NCBI GenBank assembly: GCA_037893225.1
Contig: JAZGUH010000121.1
Span: 372,001-436,000 of the forward strand
Direction: 5' to 3'
DNA length: 64,000 bases
DNA from: Hippasteria phrygiana
Lineage: Eukaryota > Echinodermata > Asteroidea > Valvatida > Goniasteridae
A model generated the notes under the pieces. The model was not told the origin of the DNA. It made no database searches and saw only the letters and a list, made by a program, of their open reading frames with translations. The translations under genes and the position numbers were made by a program. This document shows, one piece after another, positions 1-12,900 of this stretch. The stretch's first letter is position 1. Each line of letters begins with the position of its first letter.

Positions 1-800
1 TCTTCTTTTCGTATTATGAAATAAACGGTGTACCTCTTTAATTAATTTATTGGAATGAATTTAATCCAAAGATACACACACAAAAACAAAAATAACAAAA
101 ACGGAATAAACGAAAAAGGCGAATCTGTGGATTCGAACTCACCACCTCCAGATTACCGTACTAACGTTTTACCCATCATTCTATCGGGGGATTCCGTTTT
201 GTATCATAAAAATAAAAAAAACTACATTCAAATTGAAACAAACCCAATAAAAAATGTGTTTCTGACGGCGTCTTCACAATTTAGCTACGCAATCCATTAA
301 TTGGTGCAATTGGTTATAACCCACATTTCAAGGCGTTTAAATAAGTTTCACCGTATCAGGGTGTCGTCTCATAGACTTCTTCGGTCTCATCAACCGTCTG
401 GACTATACCGTCTAAATCGCCAACCAGTCTAACCGGACGTACTCCACATCACTGGTTGCGTCAACACTCATATGGTAGTATTCTTCTCTCAATCAGTTAA
501 GCTTCTAAGCCGAACATACGGCCATCTATAATACAATATACGAATCAAGTTCTTAATAGTACTTTCGTATCATTAATTGATCGCTAATCACTCTTTTTTT
601 GGAATCCATGTCGTAAACCTTACACTTGCGGATTCCATTCAAATTAAATATTCAGAATTATTTACAACCATGGCCAATGAGTTCTACCGTCTGTCACTTC
701 CAGTGTTTCGTCAGAGTTCTATTTTATTTCATCGTGGGTCTTCGGCACAAATTTAATGTTTGAAAAATGAAACTAAAATAATTTGATATTATAATACATG
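1..800. other. no recognisable feature
   Basis: AT-rich non-coding sequence, probably intronic to the unidentified minus-strand gene. I see no exon, transposon end or array here. Confidence 0.4.
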
Positions 801-822
801 GAATAAACTACTAAAAACTCAC

Positions 823-910
823 GGTTGCTTCTTGGGTGGTGAACTTTGGTGACAGGCTGAGTGATGTGTTGCTGGTCAAAGTGACCGGGACTGTTTGGAC
901 AATTTCGGCA
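823..910 (-). CDS. possible exon of the unidentified gene
   Basis: An open stretch between acceptor AAAATACAG and donor GCAACC|GTGAGT. One frame gives AEIVQTVPVTLTSNTSLSLS, then PKFTTQEAT, which looks like a beta-sandwich segment with an NTS sequon. Its entry phase (2) does not match the exit phase (1) of the exon at 2853, so one more exon would be needed. Alternative acceptors lie at 925 and 949. Confidence 0.35.
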
Positions 911-3900
911 CTGTATTTTGCCGATCTGTGGCAATGCTCAAATTTGTGACTGTATTTCACAAATTGGAGATGCAACCTGGCCTGCTATACTCAGGTGTCT
1001 CGGCCACGTTGATACCGGCCACGTACACACACTCAAACACTCACGATCTCTATCCACGAGTCTCGATCAGAAGTCTAGCACTGACTGATCTGTCACAGCA
1101 TTTCGTTTTTTACTTGTCACCCCACTTTCTGTCAAACTGAAGTACCTGTGCAACTCTCTATTGTCTCTTACTGGTACCGATTTATGGACAATAGCAGAGG
1201 TGTTACGTCTCAGTACTGTCATTGCATAACAAAGGTTCATGCTTCAGTAAAGAACTCCCTATCGTTAACAGGTTTTGGTAAAATTTGCGGGAAAGGCGGT
1301 GATTGGATAAAAACTTCTAGCGTGCTCAATTTATACGCGTAGGGGTGGCAAGGAAGAGACACGCGGAGAATGCACTAATAATAAAAAATAGGATACGTTG
1401 TAACATCCTGTAAGCCCTTAAACAGGATCAACACATAACTACAGCTTTACTTGGACTAACTTTCCTACTGAACCTATCAAAAAACGTAAGCCCTTCCTCA
1501 TCTCCAACAACGTGTGTGTTTCAACCTGAAACTCGATAGGTTTTGATAGGTAGGGTAGTTGGCTCCATTTTGGCACCGATGATTTAGCTTCATTCATTAA
1601 GCACCAACCTATTCATTCCATTCATTCATTTCATTCGATTTCAAAATTAGAACACGATCATCTGTGGGCCGATTTAAATCTTCTTACAAACAGGTTCCCC
1701 CTTTCGCAGTATGTGACATAACTTGAGTTTCATCCTTAGGTTTTTACATTTTATAATATCCAATCCAACCCAATTATGTCTTTTTTTTACTTGAGTAATG
1801 TTTCTGTTCACTGACTGTGTCTCTTTGTATCATCTGTTTTTGTGTTAGTTCATTGCTTGTTGTCTGTCCACTGTAAGGGAATATAACAACATTCTGTGAC
1901 AAACTGCTTGTCAACGGGATTGCTTTGAAATATATGTGACCTGTTCCCACAAAATGGGGATAAAGTAGCAAAATTTGAAATTAAGATTATGGTATTTCCT
2001 GAACTGAAAGTACAGGTTAAATGCTTTAATTAGATACATTATAAGTTATCCCACAAGCGCCGAGTGGAACACGGAATAATGTAGTGCGTCCGTGTCCCAT
2101 ATTCCACGAGCGCGAGTGGGATAACGAATTTATCTTCAAGCAAACTTGACGCGCAGTAAAGATGGAACATGCACGGTGCTGTGCGCGAAACCTGTACCAC
2201 GTACACGCACACATCAATAACAGTCAGAAGAAACAGGAGCTATCCGGAAAAAAACGTAACAAGTGTGCGCCGAAACAGACGTGACGATCCGCATGGGACG
2301 CAAACGCGCAGCTTTTGAATTACCAATGGATTGTGCAGCACTGCATTTTGCATATCGCGCAATTCGTGGAATTAGAACAGCGCAATTCGGAGTGTGTATA
2401 TGGGCCATGTGATATGGGTTATTATCACACTCTCAGCTGCCACGGATCGACCAATCAGGATCGAGGATTCAAGTTTGCTTGAAGATAATGTGTGTTATTC
2501 CTAGCCCCCCGATACAACCTTTTGGAGATGTCAGAGTCTTGACCCCTTGTTTTGAGAAATTGAAGTTCAAAGATTTTCATCTGTGTACACTTTAACCCGA
2601 GTTCAACAAAAGCAATCCCCCAAAAAATATTTCGCGAAGAGATTAAGTTTAAAAACTTTGGGATATGACAGAATAGGGTTTTTCAAATAGAAAGTTGTTA
2701 AAATCCCAAAATGACTTTTCAGTGAAAAATTGTTGTTTCTGCTCGTAACTCAGAAAGCCATGGTGCGACTTTAAGCTCATTTTGTGCTGCCAGATCACAT
2801 ATGATAAAAGCTAGAAATCTTTCCAGAGAAGCTAGTCTTTTCTTGTACTTACCAGTAACCTGTGTGAGGTTATCTAACGTCCTGTATAAACCAAACACCA
2901 TGGAGTCTATCTGGAGTAAGAGATGAGTAGGGGTGAAGGCCACACCCTCAATCTTGGGATTAAGACCCTGTCAAAATGGATGTTGCTACATCACTCTCAT
3001 TCCTTATCAACTTTTATCAGGCATGCCAACTTGGAATTAACAAAAAACGAGGAAATTCCAATCTTTACAAGACTTTGTACAGTGTTTTTTTATTTTCAAT
3101 GGCTTAAGTGTGAAGTGAAAAATGAGGAAATCAGCTGATCCAAGGAAATGTTGCATGCCTGTTTTATTTAGGATTTCCCAACTTGGTGAATTCCTTGGTG
3201 AAATGCTAAAAGTAGCATGGCGAGTTTATTTCTCTTTTAGAATAGACCAGTGCATTAAGCCCCGCCCAGTACGACAAAGGTAACAATACAGGTTTTTCAA
3301 CAATGCCATCCTGCATTCTCGAGGCACGTTTGCCACATGTATACACACACACACACATTGCAGACTTTTGGCAAAGTTTTGACTTTTGAATGCATAGTCG
3401 CGGGGCAGTGATTGGTCAAGGCATCAAGTAGTGGGGTTGAATGGATCATCTAATGATCAACAGTATTATAGTCGTTCCATTTTTGTTTAATCCCTTGTGG
3501 ATTGTTTGACGATTTCTTTTTAATCAAGGTAGATGTTTGGTCACATCAGTAACTTAAAATCTGACCTACCGGAAAATGGCAATTTTTTGTTATTTATATA
3601 ATTGAAAATGGTGCTGATAGTGTAAAAAATGTGCTGTGAAGCAATGTGTACAGTACTGGAAATATGTACACATTTACCACAGATATGTGGAATTTTCTAC
3701 ATTTTAAACAACCAGCCCAACTACTACATGTAGCTCCGATGAAGGCCCAGTAGGGTCAAAAATTCAACAACCAAATTTTCTGGTGAGCACTGTTTTAACT
3801 TACTTCATCTATTCTATTGATCACAGATAAATGTTTATGACAGTGTGATTTTACCAATCTCAATGAGTAATTTAGTCAACCTACCTGCAATAGATGGATT

Positions 3901-6900
3901 GGCAGAGACATATTCTTAGATGTCAAGAACTCATCCCATGTAAGGAGCAATGATCCCCTAAAAAGGAAGAGAAACGGTTTATCATAAATCAATACAGGTA
4001 TTTTCAACTATACTGGACAATTTTAAAAACTAATGAACCTGTTAATAACACCTTGACCTCAGGTTTTAGATGGGGGCGCCAGGCCGGGTTATGCAGACAA
4101 GCGAAATGGAAACAAGAGGCTTGTGCAGCCACTTGAGCATAACGTACCCAACACCTCAACAATCGATTGAAAGTGCAGAGATTCGCAGATTATATGTGTG
4201 AACCGGCCTGGTGGCAATTTTCAATCCGCACATATATGTGTCAACTGGTGGCAAGGGGTTAATGACGCATCCAAATTGCCACTTTTAAAAGTATTTTTGA
4301 TTTTTCAAGCAATAAACTCTTGAAAAGTTTACATCTACACCAACAATTCATTTTTACAAATGCACATTCCAAGACAAGACTTCCTCTAATTCCTTGGGTT
4401 CAAAAGAAATGCAAGTTAGAATTCTTCAGAGAAGATTATGCCTCCGCATTTAAAAGTGGAAATTGGAGTCTGGGCAATCTCGGTAAAATGACCCTTATGG
4501 TTGACAATTCGATGAGACAGTCACATAACTCTTTCTTACTAGTCAGTAAACACTTAGTTGATTTGTGCAACTGGTGTTTTTGTGTTTTTTTTAGTGAATC
4601 TATAATTTAGCTGTAACCTTGCATTATTGTTCCAATTCGAGAGAAAAGCTTTCAAATGCAATTGGGATTTACAACTAATGACATTTACATAGATCCTTTT
4701 ACGGACAGACCGGAAATGTATAGTGAAGGTATATGCTGCACTGCACTATGGGTCACTTTGTGCCAAAAGTTTGTACACAAAATCCCTCAGGATGGCTATC
4801 CGTAAAAGGGTCTATGTACCTTTACCATCTGACAAAAAACTTTTAAAAATGGGGAAAAAAGACTGGAAAAATTTGAACAAAAATAGAAGCATTTCCCAAA
4901 ACAGATTCCCTTTCAGTGGGTAATGCAAGTACCATTTCCAACAAAAACCTTCCAAATCATCATCCTTCAGCGTTTTTCATCAGTAGTTGCCTTAATAAGC
5001 CCCATTCGTACAATTTGAAGCTTTGCATGGTCACAGGTACGATAAGATAAAAACTGCGATCTCGGTCTTTCTCTTAAACCCCATTTATCAAACGGCACTA
5101 GGTACAAGCCAAAAATGGCCAATCCTGGTAGAAACTAAAATATTCAAATTTTACCTCCTGCCACAGTCCTTAGCTCTTCCCCAGGGCACAACCCCCTCCC
5201 CCCCATCTCCCCCTTTAATCCATGCAACGTAATGACGGAAACGGCTGGGACAAGACTTAAAAATCTGAGTACATATGCATTTAACAATGGAAGCAGTCAC
5301 ACATCCAGTGGTTTGTTTTTTTAAGAAACTGAAAGTCACAGCTGCACAATTGGTGCTTACCTCCCCAACCTCCCGTCCCTAAAAAATTCTGGCAAAAAAC
5401 AAAATTAATTTTGGCACCCCTTCCCCCTACCCAAAACCTAGATGTGCCACTGAACAGAAAACTCACTTTGATAAAAGTACAGCAACACGGCTAGCACACG
5501 GGTCTTGTACCAGTCTCGTAGGGTGCCCAGGTGCATAGTGAAGCTGTGTGGTTTCCTCCTCCATGGTCACAGGCAACCAGTGGTTAGTCAGCAACAAAGT
5601 GGTGTCGCTGTGGACAAACAAGACAATTGGGATAATAACAGACGAACAGGTTCTGTGTAAGTCATGGCCCTTGTGGGCACTCGCCAGTGGGAGTGTTGTG
5701 GCCGAGGGGTCTGATGTATCGGACCCAAGTTCTGGTTGTAAAGTTATCTAAAAGTGGGTCTTAATCCAAAATGGTATGTTTCGTTCACAAACACATGTGT
5801 GAACACCTTAAAGGTAGTGTACACGATTGGTAATCCTCCAATTTTTTTGTACTGAATTATTACGAAATACCTTACTAGACTGTAAGTTAATAGTAGTCTC
5901 AATCATCCTTTGAAATGATGGCACCAGGTGTGCTGTCGTTGTCAAGAAAAGTGGAAATTTATATTGTTTTCCAACAATTTCCAGCTGGAAATCGTTGGAA
6001 AAACTGCCCTGTAGCCTTTAGTCAAGGCGCGCGTGGCTACCCGGATGTGTGGCGCGCCCTGGACATGCTGGCATTCAGGATGCGTCACGCGTCCGGGTAT
6101 CCACGCGTGCCTTGACTAAAGGCTATCATCTGCCCGACGGTTGAAAACGAGCGCCGTTTTTCTCTCATTTTTTTCGCCATCCAGCAACGCAAAACTTTGA
6201 ACAGGTCAGTGGAACGATATTTCCTATAAAATACTAACCCCCAAATCCGCCCATTTCTGAAAATTGCAACAATGACCAATCATGTACACTACCTTAAATC
6301 GGGGACCTCCTATTGTTCATACTTTAACTTGTTGGCAAGGACCCTCATTGGTTTTGTACACGGTTTTCAAACGGGGACCTTTCTCAACCGGTGACCCTAT
6401 TGTCCTCTGTTTTTAAAGGTCCCCGATTGAATGTAAAAACAAACCCACAACAGGTGACCAGTCTACCTAAATTTAGAGTGTCAAACCTTTGTGCAATTTC
6501 TAGCTGTACCATGTCGTAAACAAAAGTTGCCAAGCTATGCCTCCAATAAAAGCTTCACTTTTTAGTTAATATATCTTAACATTCATTTGTAAGTTTAAAC
6601 TTTTTTTAACACAAAACCAGTACAAATATTCACATACCCTATAAAGCAATTGTATACAGTTATTTCAGGTCGTCCTACTATTTTCAGCTCCAATTCGGTA
6701 TACACAGGAAACCGGATATACAATTCCCAGTACCTGATGAAAGAAAATGTAAACTCAACCAGTGGCATATAAAGCAAGTTTTAGGATTCAGGTTAATCAA
6801 TAAATCAATTTGTTTGGAACTGACTTTTCTGAGCACACAAATTATCGCATAAAATTCCTAAAATACATCTATAAGTCCAAAGTGTTTAAAAAGAAATGCC

Positions 6901-9900
6901 CACCAAAATAGACAACGTGTTTCACTCAATGTTGATACGTGCAAACCTTCAACCTTGAAATGTGGCTTCCTTCAATTCTGTCTGTCTGGCAATTCCTACC
7001 AATTCTGAAGGATTTATTACAAACAAAAGGAGTTTAATAAAAACTCCCATTACCCCCCTTAGTTATCAAACATGATTGTTGCAATTGACTGACCCCAAGG
7101 CCTGGTTGAATGTAGTATTCTCAACATGGAGCTGTTGTTGGTTTGTAGGATGAGCCTGTTGAACGGTTGGTCGTTGGCCTTTCCTGTGGAAATTTCTTGT
7201 CAAATCTACAGAAACCTACAATGATATATTGGATTAATAGCAGTGACGTATGGCAGATACATATACTGACAATTTAGTGCACTTATTTTTTAATACCGAG
7301 TGTGTAAGTCTCGCAACTTCACGATCTTGGTACCAAATACTGACTGTATAGTCTAACAACAGAGTATTTCACCTGTCTTTACCCCATAGCAATGTCATGA
7401 TATATTGATCGGAAGTTGACGTCAATTTGTTCATTATTTTTGGTTGTCAATTTCTCTTAAAAATGTTGTAAATTTAAATGTCTCTTTCTCCTGCACAAAC
7501 ACACAAACTCTTACTTTGGGATTGTGGGGTCATTGCATTGAGCTCTCATTATCCCTAATCTTTAGAATTTCTCTTGTGGGCAACCTTTACACAAAGACCA
7601 ACTTGTGGGGTACCATTGTTCCCACTGTACATGTGAGGACCCCACAAGGCATTACTTGTAAAAACAGGATGCTGGACATGTTGTCGCTAGCTCCTACATG
7701 GTGTGCCCTGGCGTTAGTATTGTACATGTATTCTCGCCAAATATCCTTAGATTTAGAGGTCAACTTCCTTACTCCATAACAGAACTGGGGATACAAATAA
7801 ATATGTACTAACAATTTCAATATAACTTCAACACGTTTATTTTAACTCGGTTATTTTTAAGCAGTCACTTTCTATAGGAAAAGTACCTACGGTTTTACAT
7901 GCATGTCTCATTGTGTGGCCAAATTCCGTAGTGCACTTTTATCTTCCAATTTGTAATTTTTTTTCTGAAAGCAATGAATTTAACTCTTAAACTTACAAGT
8001 AGTCCTACATCTGATGAGTGCAAGCAAGCTGGCTACACTACTGCTATGCAATTGACTAATAATTTGTGAGTTATGTGAGTCTCCCAGTCTGCAAGAGACT
8101 CTACTTGTCAATAGTGCAAGTCAGCAAGTGAGTCTTGCCTGTCTTCAAGACTCTGCTGTCTGAATTTTCTCATCTACAAATGGTTTGGCCAGTCTACAAG
8201 TGAGTCTGCAGAGTGAGTATGCTCGTCCACAAATGAGTCTGCAAGGTGACCTATGCAAGTGATCTGCCAAGTGAGTATAAAGTCTGCAATCCACCATGTC
8301 AATCTGCAGAGTGATTTCACCATGTCTGCAAGTGAGTCTGCCAGTCTTTATACAGGTGAGTCTACAGAGTATTTGCCAAGTGAGTCTGCGAGTGTTTGCC
8401 ATGTGAATCTACCAGTCTACAAGTGAGTCTACAGAGTACTTTTGCAGAGTCGGCCAACCTGCAAGTGCATCTGTAGAGTGAATTTGCCAATTAAGTGAGT
8501 CTGCCAGTCTACAAAGTGATTCTGCATGTGTGTTTGCAGAGTGTGTTTGAAAAGTGAGTCTGCCAGAGTGTAAATGAGTCAGCAAAGTGACTCTGTTGGT
8601 CTTATCGTGAGCCTACATAGTGTTTGCCAAGCATGAGTCTGCCAGAGTGTAAATGAGTCAGCAAATTGACTCTGTTGGTCTTATTGTGAGCCTACATAGT
8701 GTTTGCTAAGTATGAGTCTGCCAGTCTGCCAAGTAATAAGTCTGCAGTGTTAGCCAAGTGTGTCTGTTAATCTGTAAATGAGTTTGCAAGTGAGGCTGTA
8801 GAGTCACGTGGTGAGTTTGCATAGTAATTGTTTAAGTGTGTAAAGCAAGCATTACACTGCAGGTGTGGCTGCCAAGTTAATGAGGCTGCACAGTGAGTCT
8901 ACCAGGCGAATCTGCTGGTCTAAAAGTAAGTTAAAGTCTGCTAGTCTGCAAATGAGTCTGCAGAGAAAGTGAGCATGCAAGTCGGTGAGTGAGACTGCTG
9001 CATAAGCCCTGCTAGTCTGCAAGTGACGACACAAGTGTGAAAAGTCAGCTAGTCTGCAAGTGTCTCGAGTACTCCGTGAGTCTAGGAAGATGAGTGACTT
9101 AACTAAATCTGCTTGAAAATAAATATCTTTATTAGTCACAAAGTGAGACTGCTAGCTAGTCTGCACGTAAGTCTGCCATTCAGCAAGTGACTTTGTCAGC
9201 CTGCAAAGCGAGCAGAACCCCTGTGGTAAGTTTCCAAATAATTGTAATGTGTACCTGTGATGGAGTTGTTGCATTGGCATTCCGTTCATCATCACCTGCC
9301 TTAGTCCAATCAACAATCCACACTCTCAGTATCTCTACGGTCAACTGACCATAGCTGGTATCTCTATCACTCCATCTGCAAAACACAGCATAAAACAGTG
9401 TATTGTAAAAGACCTGTCAACAATCATTATGTAGGCCTAACTAAGTAGTACGTGTTACTGCAAAAAAGTTTTTTTTCAAACTTTTTAACCCCTTGAGTAC
9501 GGCTATGATAGCAGCCAAGCAAAACGGACACAAGAGGCTTGTGCAGCCAAGCATAATGAACACAATAGTCCAACAATGGATTGAAAATGCATAAAATGGC
9601 GTGCATAGACGTCATCCAGCCTAGTGGCAATTTTTTGCGGCATTTGGCCTCATCCATAAGCAAGGGTTAAAGGCGCTTCCCGTTACCAAACTCTATACAA
9701 CTTTGTTGTTTAACAAATCAAAGACTCTTCCCCATATCATAAATTGTACAAATTTGTTGTTTATCAATATTTCATCTTTCATCTTGCCTAACAATGTTAC
9801 CTTGGAGGCTGAAAAAGCATTCGCCCTAAATTGTTATGATTGGAAAGATCATTAACATTCCCAAAGTATGATTTTGCATGCACCCTTGGGATTAGGGTTT

Positions 9901-12900
9901 AAACAAAATTGAAGATACGACGTATATGACCATCTCTTGAAAATATGCCGTTTGTCTGAAACTCACTGATGAAAAAGTATGCGTATTACAGGGTTTCTCA
10001 TGGTCTGACATTTCCGAACCAAACTGGTGTCCCCAAAATGATTTGAATCAATGAGAAATGGTGCATTTTCAAGGGATGGTCGTATTATATTCTACTTTTG
10101 AATGATCTTTCCAACCAGATAAATTTTAGGACGAATGCTTTTTGTAGCCCCAATTGGGCGCACCCAATGCAACGTGTCCCTTAAACAGAATGATAATGTG
10201 ATTTGGTGCATGATACAGAAAACGATAATTTTATAATGGAATTCTCCCAATACAAGGCTAAAATCACTCTAGGTAAAGGGCTACAATATCCATGTAGGTG
10301 GTGGGCCAGGGTTAGTCACATTTCAGGTTGCCAGCCCTTCCACCTGGGTCCAGATCTAAATAGAGGATAAATCTTCAATGGATACCAATTTTCAGACCTA
10401 TAGACCCAGGCGGGGTAACGTCCACAGTTGGTGAACTCACCTCTGCCCCCCCCCCCCCCCCCCTTAAATGCATCGGTTAATACAAAAGAAGAATTTTACA
10501 CCCTAAACACTGCATGACGTTGCCACAGAGAATTTATCAAAGTTAGTGGCTATTTCAGAAGTCTGCCCTAGGCTTGGACGACTCCAACATTTTTGGAGTC
10601 GACTCCGACTCTGACTCCGAGCAGGAATCGCGTTCCATTTGGAGTCAACTCCACACATCATGACAAAATAGGCGTCAGCGGTACATCCCTTGAATCTGCA
10701 TGGCATCGTGATTGAAACAGCAGGTCTGTGAAGTACCGCATGTGGCCTCTTCAAGGCAATCTTTTAATCCTTCTTTTATGAGTCGGTGGGTTTCAGAATC
10801 GTCAGGCGGTGCCTGGAATCTACTCCAAGGAAGCAGGAACAGACTACTTCTAAGGAGTCGACTCCCTAAACAATAAAGTATCAAGGTTTGCTGTATCACA
10901 ATGTGAAATTATCTCTTCTGTTGTGTGGTTCTCAGAAGAACCGGTTGTTTTAACTCGACGTTTCGAACAGTATGCTCTGTTCCGTAAAAAAAATGGAAAC
11001 GCGATTGCAATTCCAATGTTGGAGTAGAGTACAGTCGACTCCTGCATAGAGTTGGCCAAGCCTACTCTGCAGGCAACGGATAAACAGACTATCTTAAACA
11101 CTTGTTAATTCCTCCATTACTATTGGTATGTCCTCTTAGAATTCTTACACTGGTACTTTGTAGACAGACACCGCATACCACCTGTAACACAGGGGGTTGT
11201 TCCTAACGATGACCGTTTTACCAACAGGTACCTGTAGAAAAAAAAAACACCAATCAAGTGTAAACAAGTTTGGGCTGCATTTGTACCTTGTCGACATTTG
11301 TATCTTAATTGTCGACTACACTGTACTACTGAAAAGATCTGTTACACATATACAACATAAGGAAAATGTCATTAGCCTTATTAGATACAGTGGAGACAAT
11401 AGGCGGGAACTTTTGACTTGGATAAACCCTCTTTCTATTGTCAGTGCTGTAGGACTCGGTTTTGACACTCAGTTGTCTTGGTCTTGGTCTCGGTCTTGGT
11501 CTTGGTCTCGGTCTCGGTCTGTAAAGGTCTCAACATTTTGCTGCTCTCGGACCCAAGATCTTTTTCTTTGAAGCTAACTGATCTTCAGTAGGGCTGTTCA
11601 TTTTCGAATAATTAAGTACATGTATTTGATTATTCGAAACTAGGTTTGACCGAATATTTGATACTTACCGATACTCGCTGCAATTGTATGCTGTGCCGGT
11701 AAAAAGTTGCACGCAAACCACGCCGATGTTTTACGTGCGGCGATCAATATCATAAACTGCCCGATCGACCTTTTTTGAATGCGCCCGTTGTATCAAGATC
11801 ATTACGGGACGTATAAACAAGAAACCAAACTCCAGCCTGCATTTTTGTCGGGGTTTTTACAGAGGGAACAACAATAACCTCCGTCCACAAAAAATTACTG
11901 ACAAAAATGCTGCATTTGATACTAAGCGTTGTAACTTTTCTATTAAAATAGCATTAGAGTCGTATCTGTACGTGCATATATATATTTTTCGAATATTCGA
12001 ACCGGCAAAAAGGTATTCGAATATTCAGTTGACGATCAAATATTCGGTATATTCGGGACAGCCCTAATCTTCAGCCATAACACTGCTAGTGATTCGAAGA
12101 CTAGCATACCATGTTCTTAACTTCCTCCAAAAGAGGTAAAGAAATGTAATAAAGAAATAAACACTGTCTATTGTATCCACCATATCTGAAGAAGTCTAAT
12201 GAAACCAATAGACAATATTTTCCCCTAAAAACAAAAACAAAATTTAAATATGATTTGACGCTTTGCATGGTGGGTACGATACGAGAAAGACTGAGATTGC
12301 GGGTAACACCATGTGAAATAAATCTCTTCTAGGAAGATGTGTGGTTCTGATTCCCTGTTTTTTTGTGGAAGTGCCGTGGCCTAGTGATTTTGCACATTGA
12401 TTTCAAGGTCTGTGGGTAATTCTGCAGGTTGTGGGTTCGAGCCCGGTCCTGGGATATAGCACTTCTACGCTTAATGGGTAGAGGCATTATTAATGTCTTG
12501 CAGTAGACTAGTTACCCATCCTGACCCTATTCATACTGTGAAGAGATCAGATTATCTTGTCTTGTTTCAGTGTGAGGGGCTGGTTCTTAAAAATATTCCT
12601 CTGTAGCCCACACCTTGAGTGCTCTAGGGCTTGCGATGGGCGATTTGCATTAAAAAAAAGAATTAAATATTAAATTTATAAAAAATGTATGAAGTTTCCT
12701 TTCCACAAAGTTGGAAAAGCCTTGCATTACATTATAACTGGCAGATGAATTCCATGCCTATAACCAACGAATGAGCATCAGGCTTTACTTACACAGTGAC
12801 TGCATGACTGCTGTATAGACGGGGTAATCATGTGATAACCAGGGTGACGACATATGACACTGGTATCAAGTGAACTGCACAGTGGACAAAAAAATCAAAT

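Noticed and set aside
1774..2408. Several 60-70 codon minus-strand frames
   Set aside because: No splice sites or conserved residues. Part lies in the family-3 transposon.
8000..9200. CRISPR-like array
   Set aside because: Units are short, unequal and have no unique spacers of constant length, and this is a eukaryotic genome.
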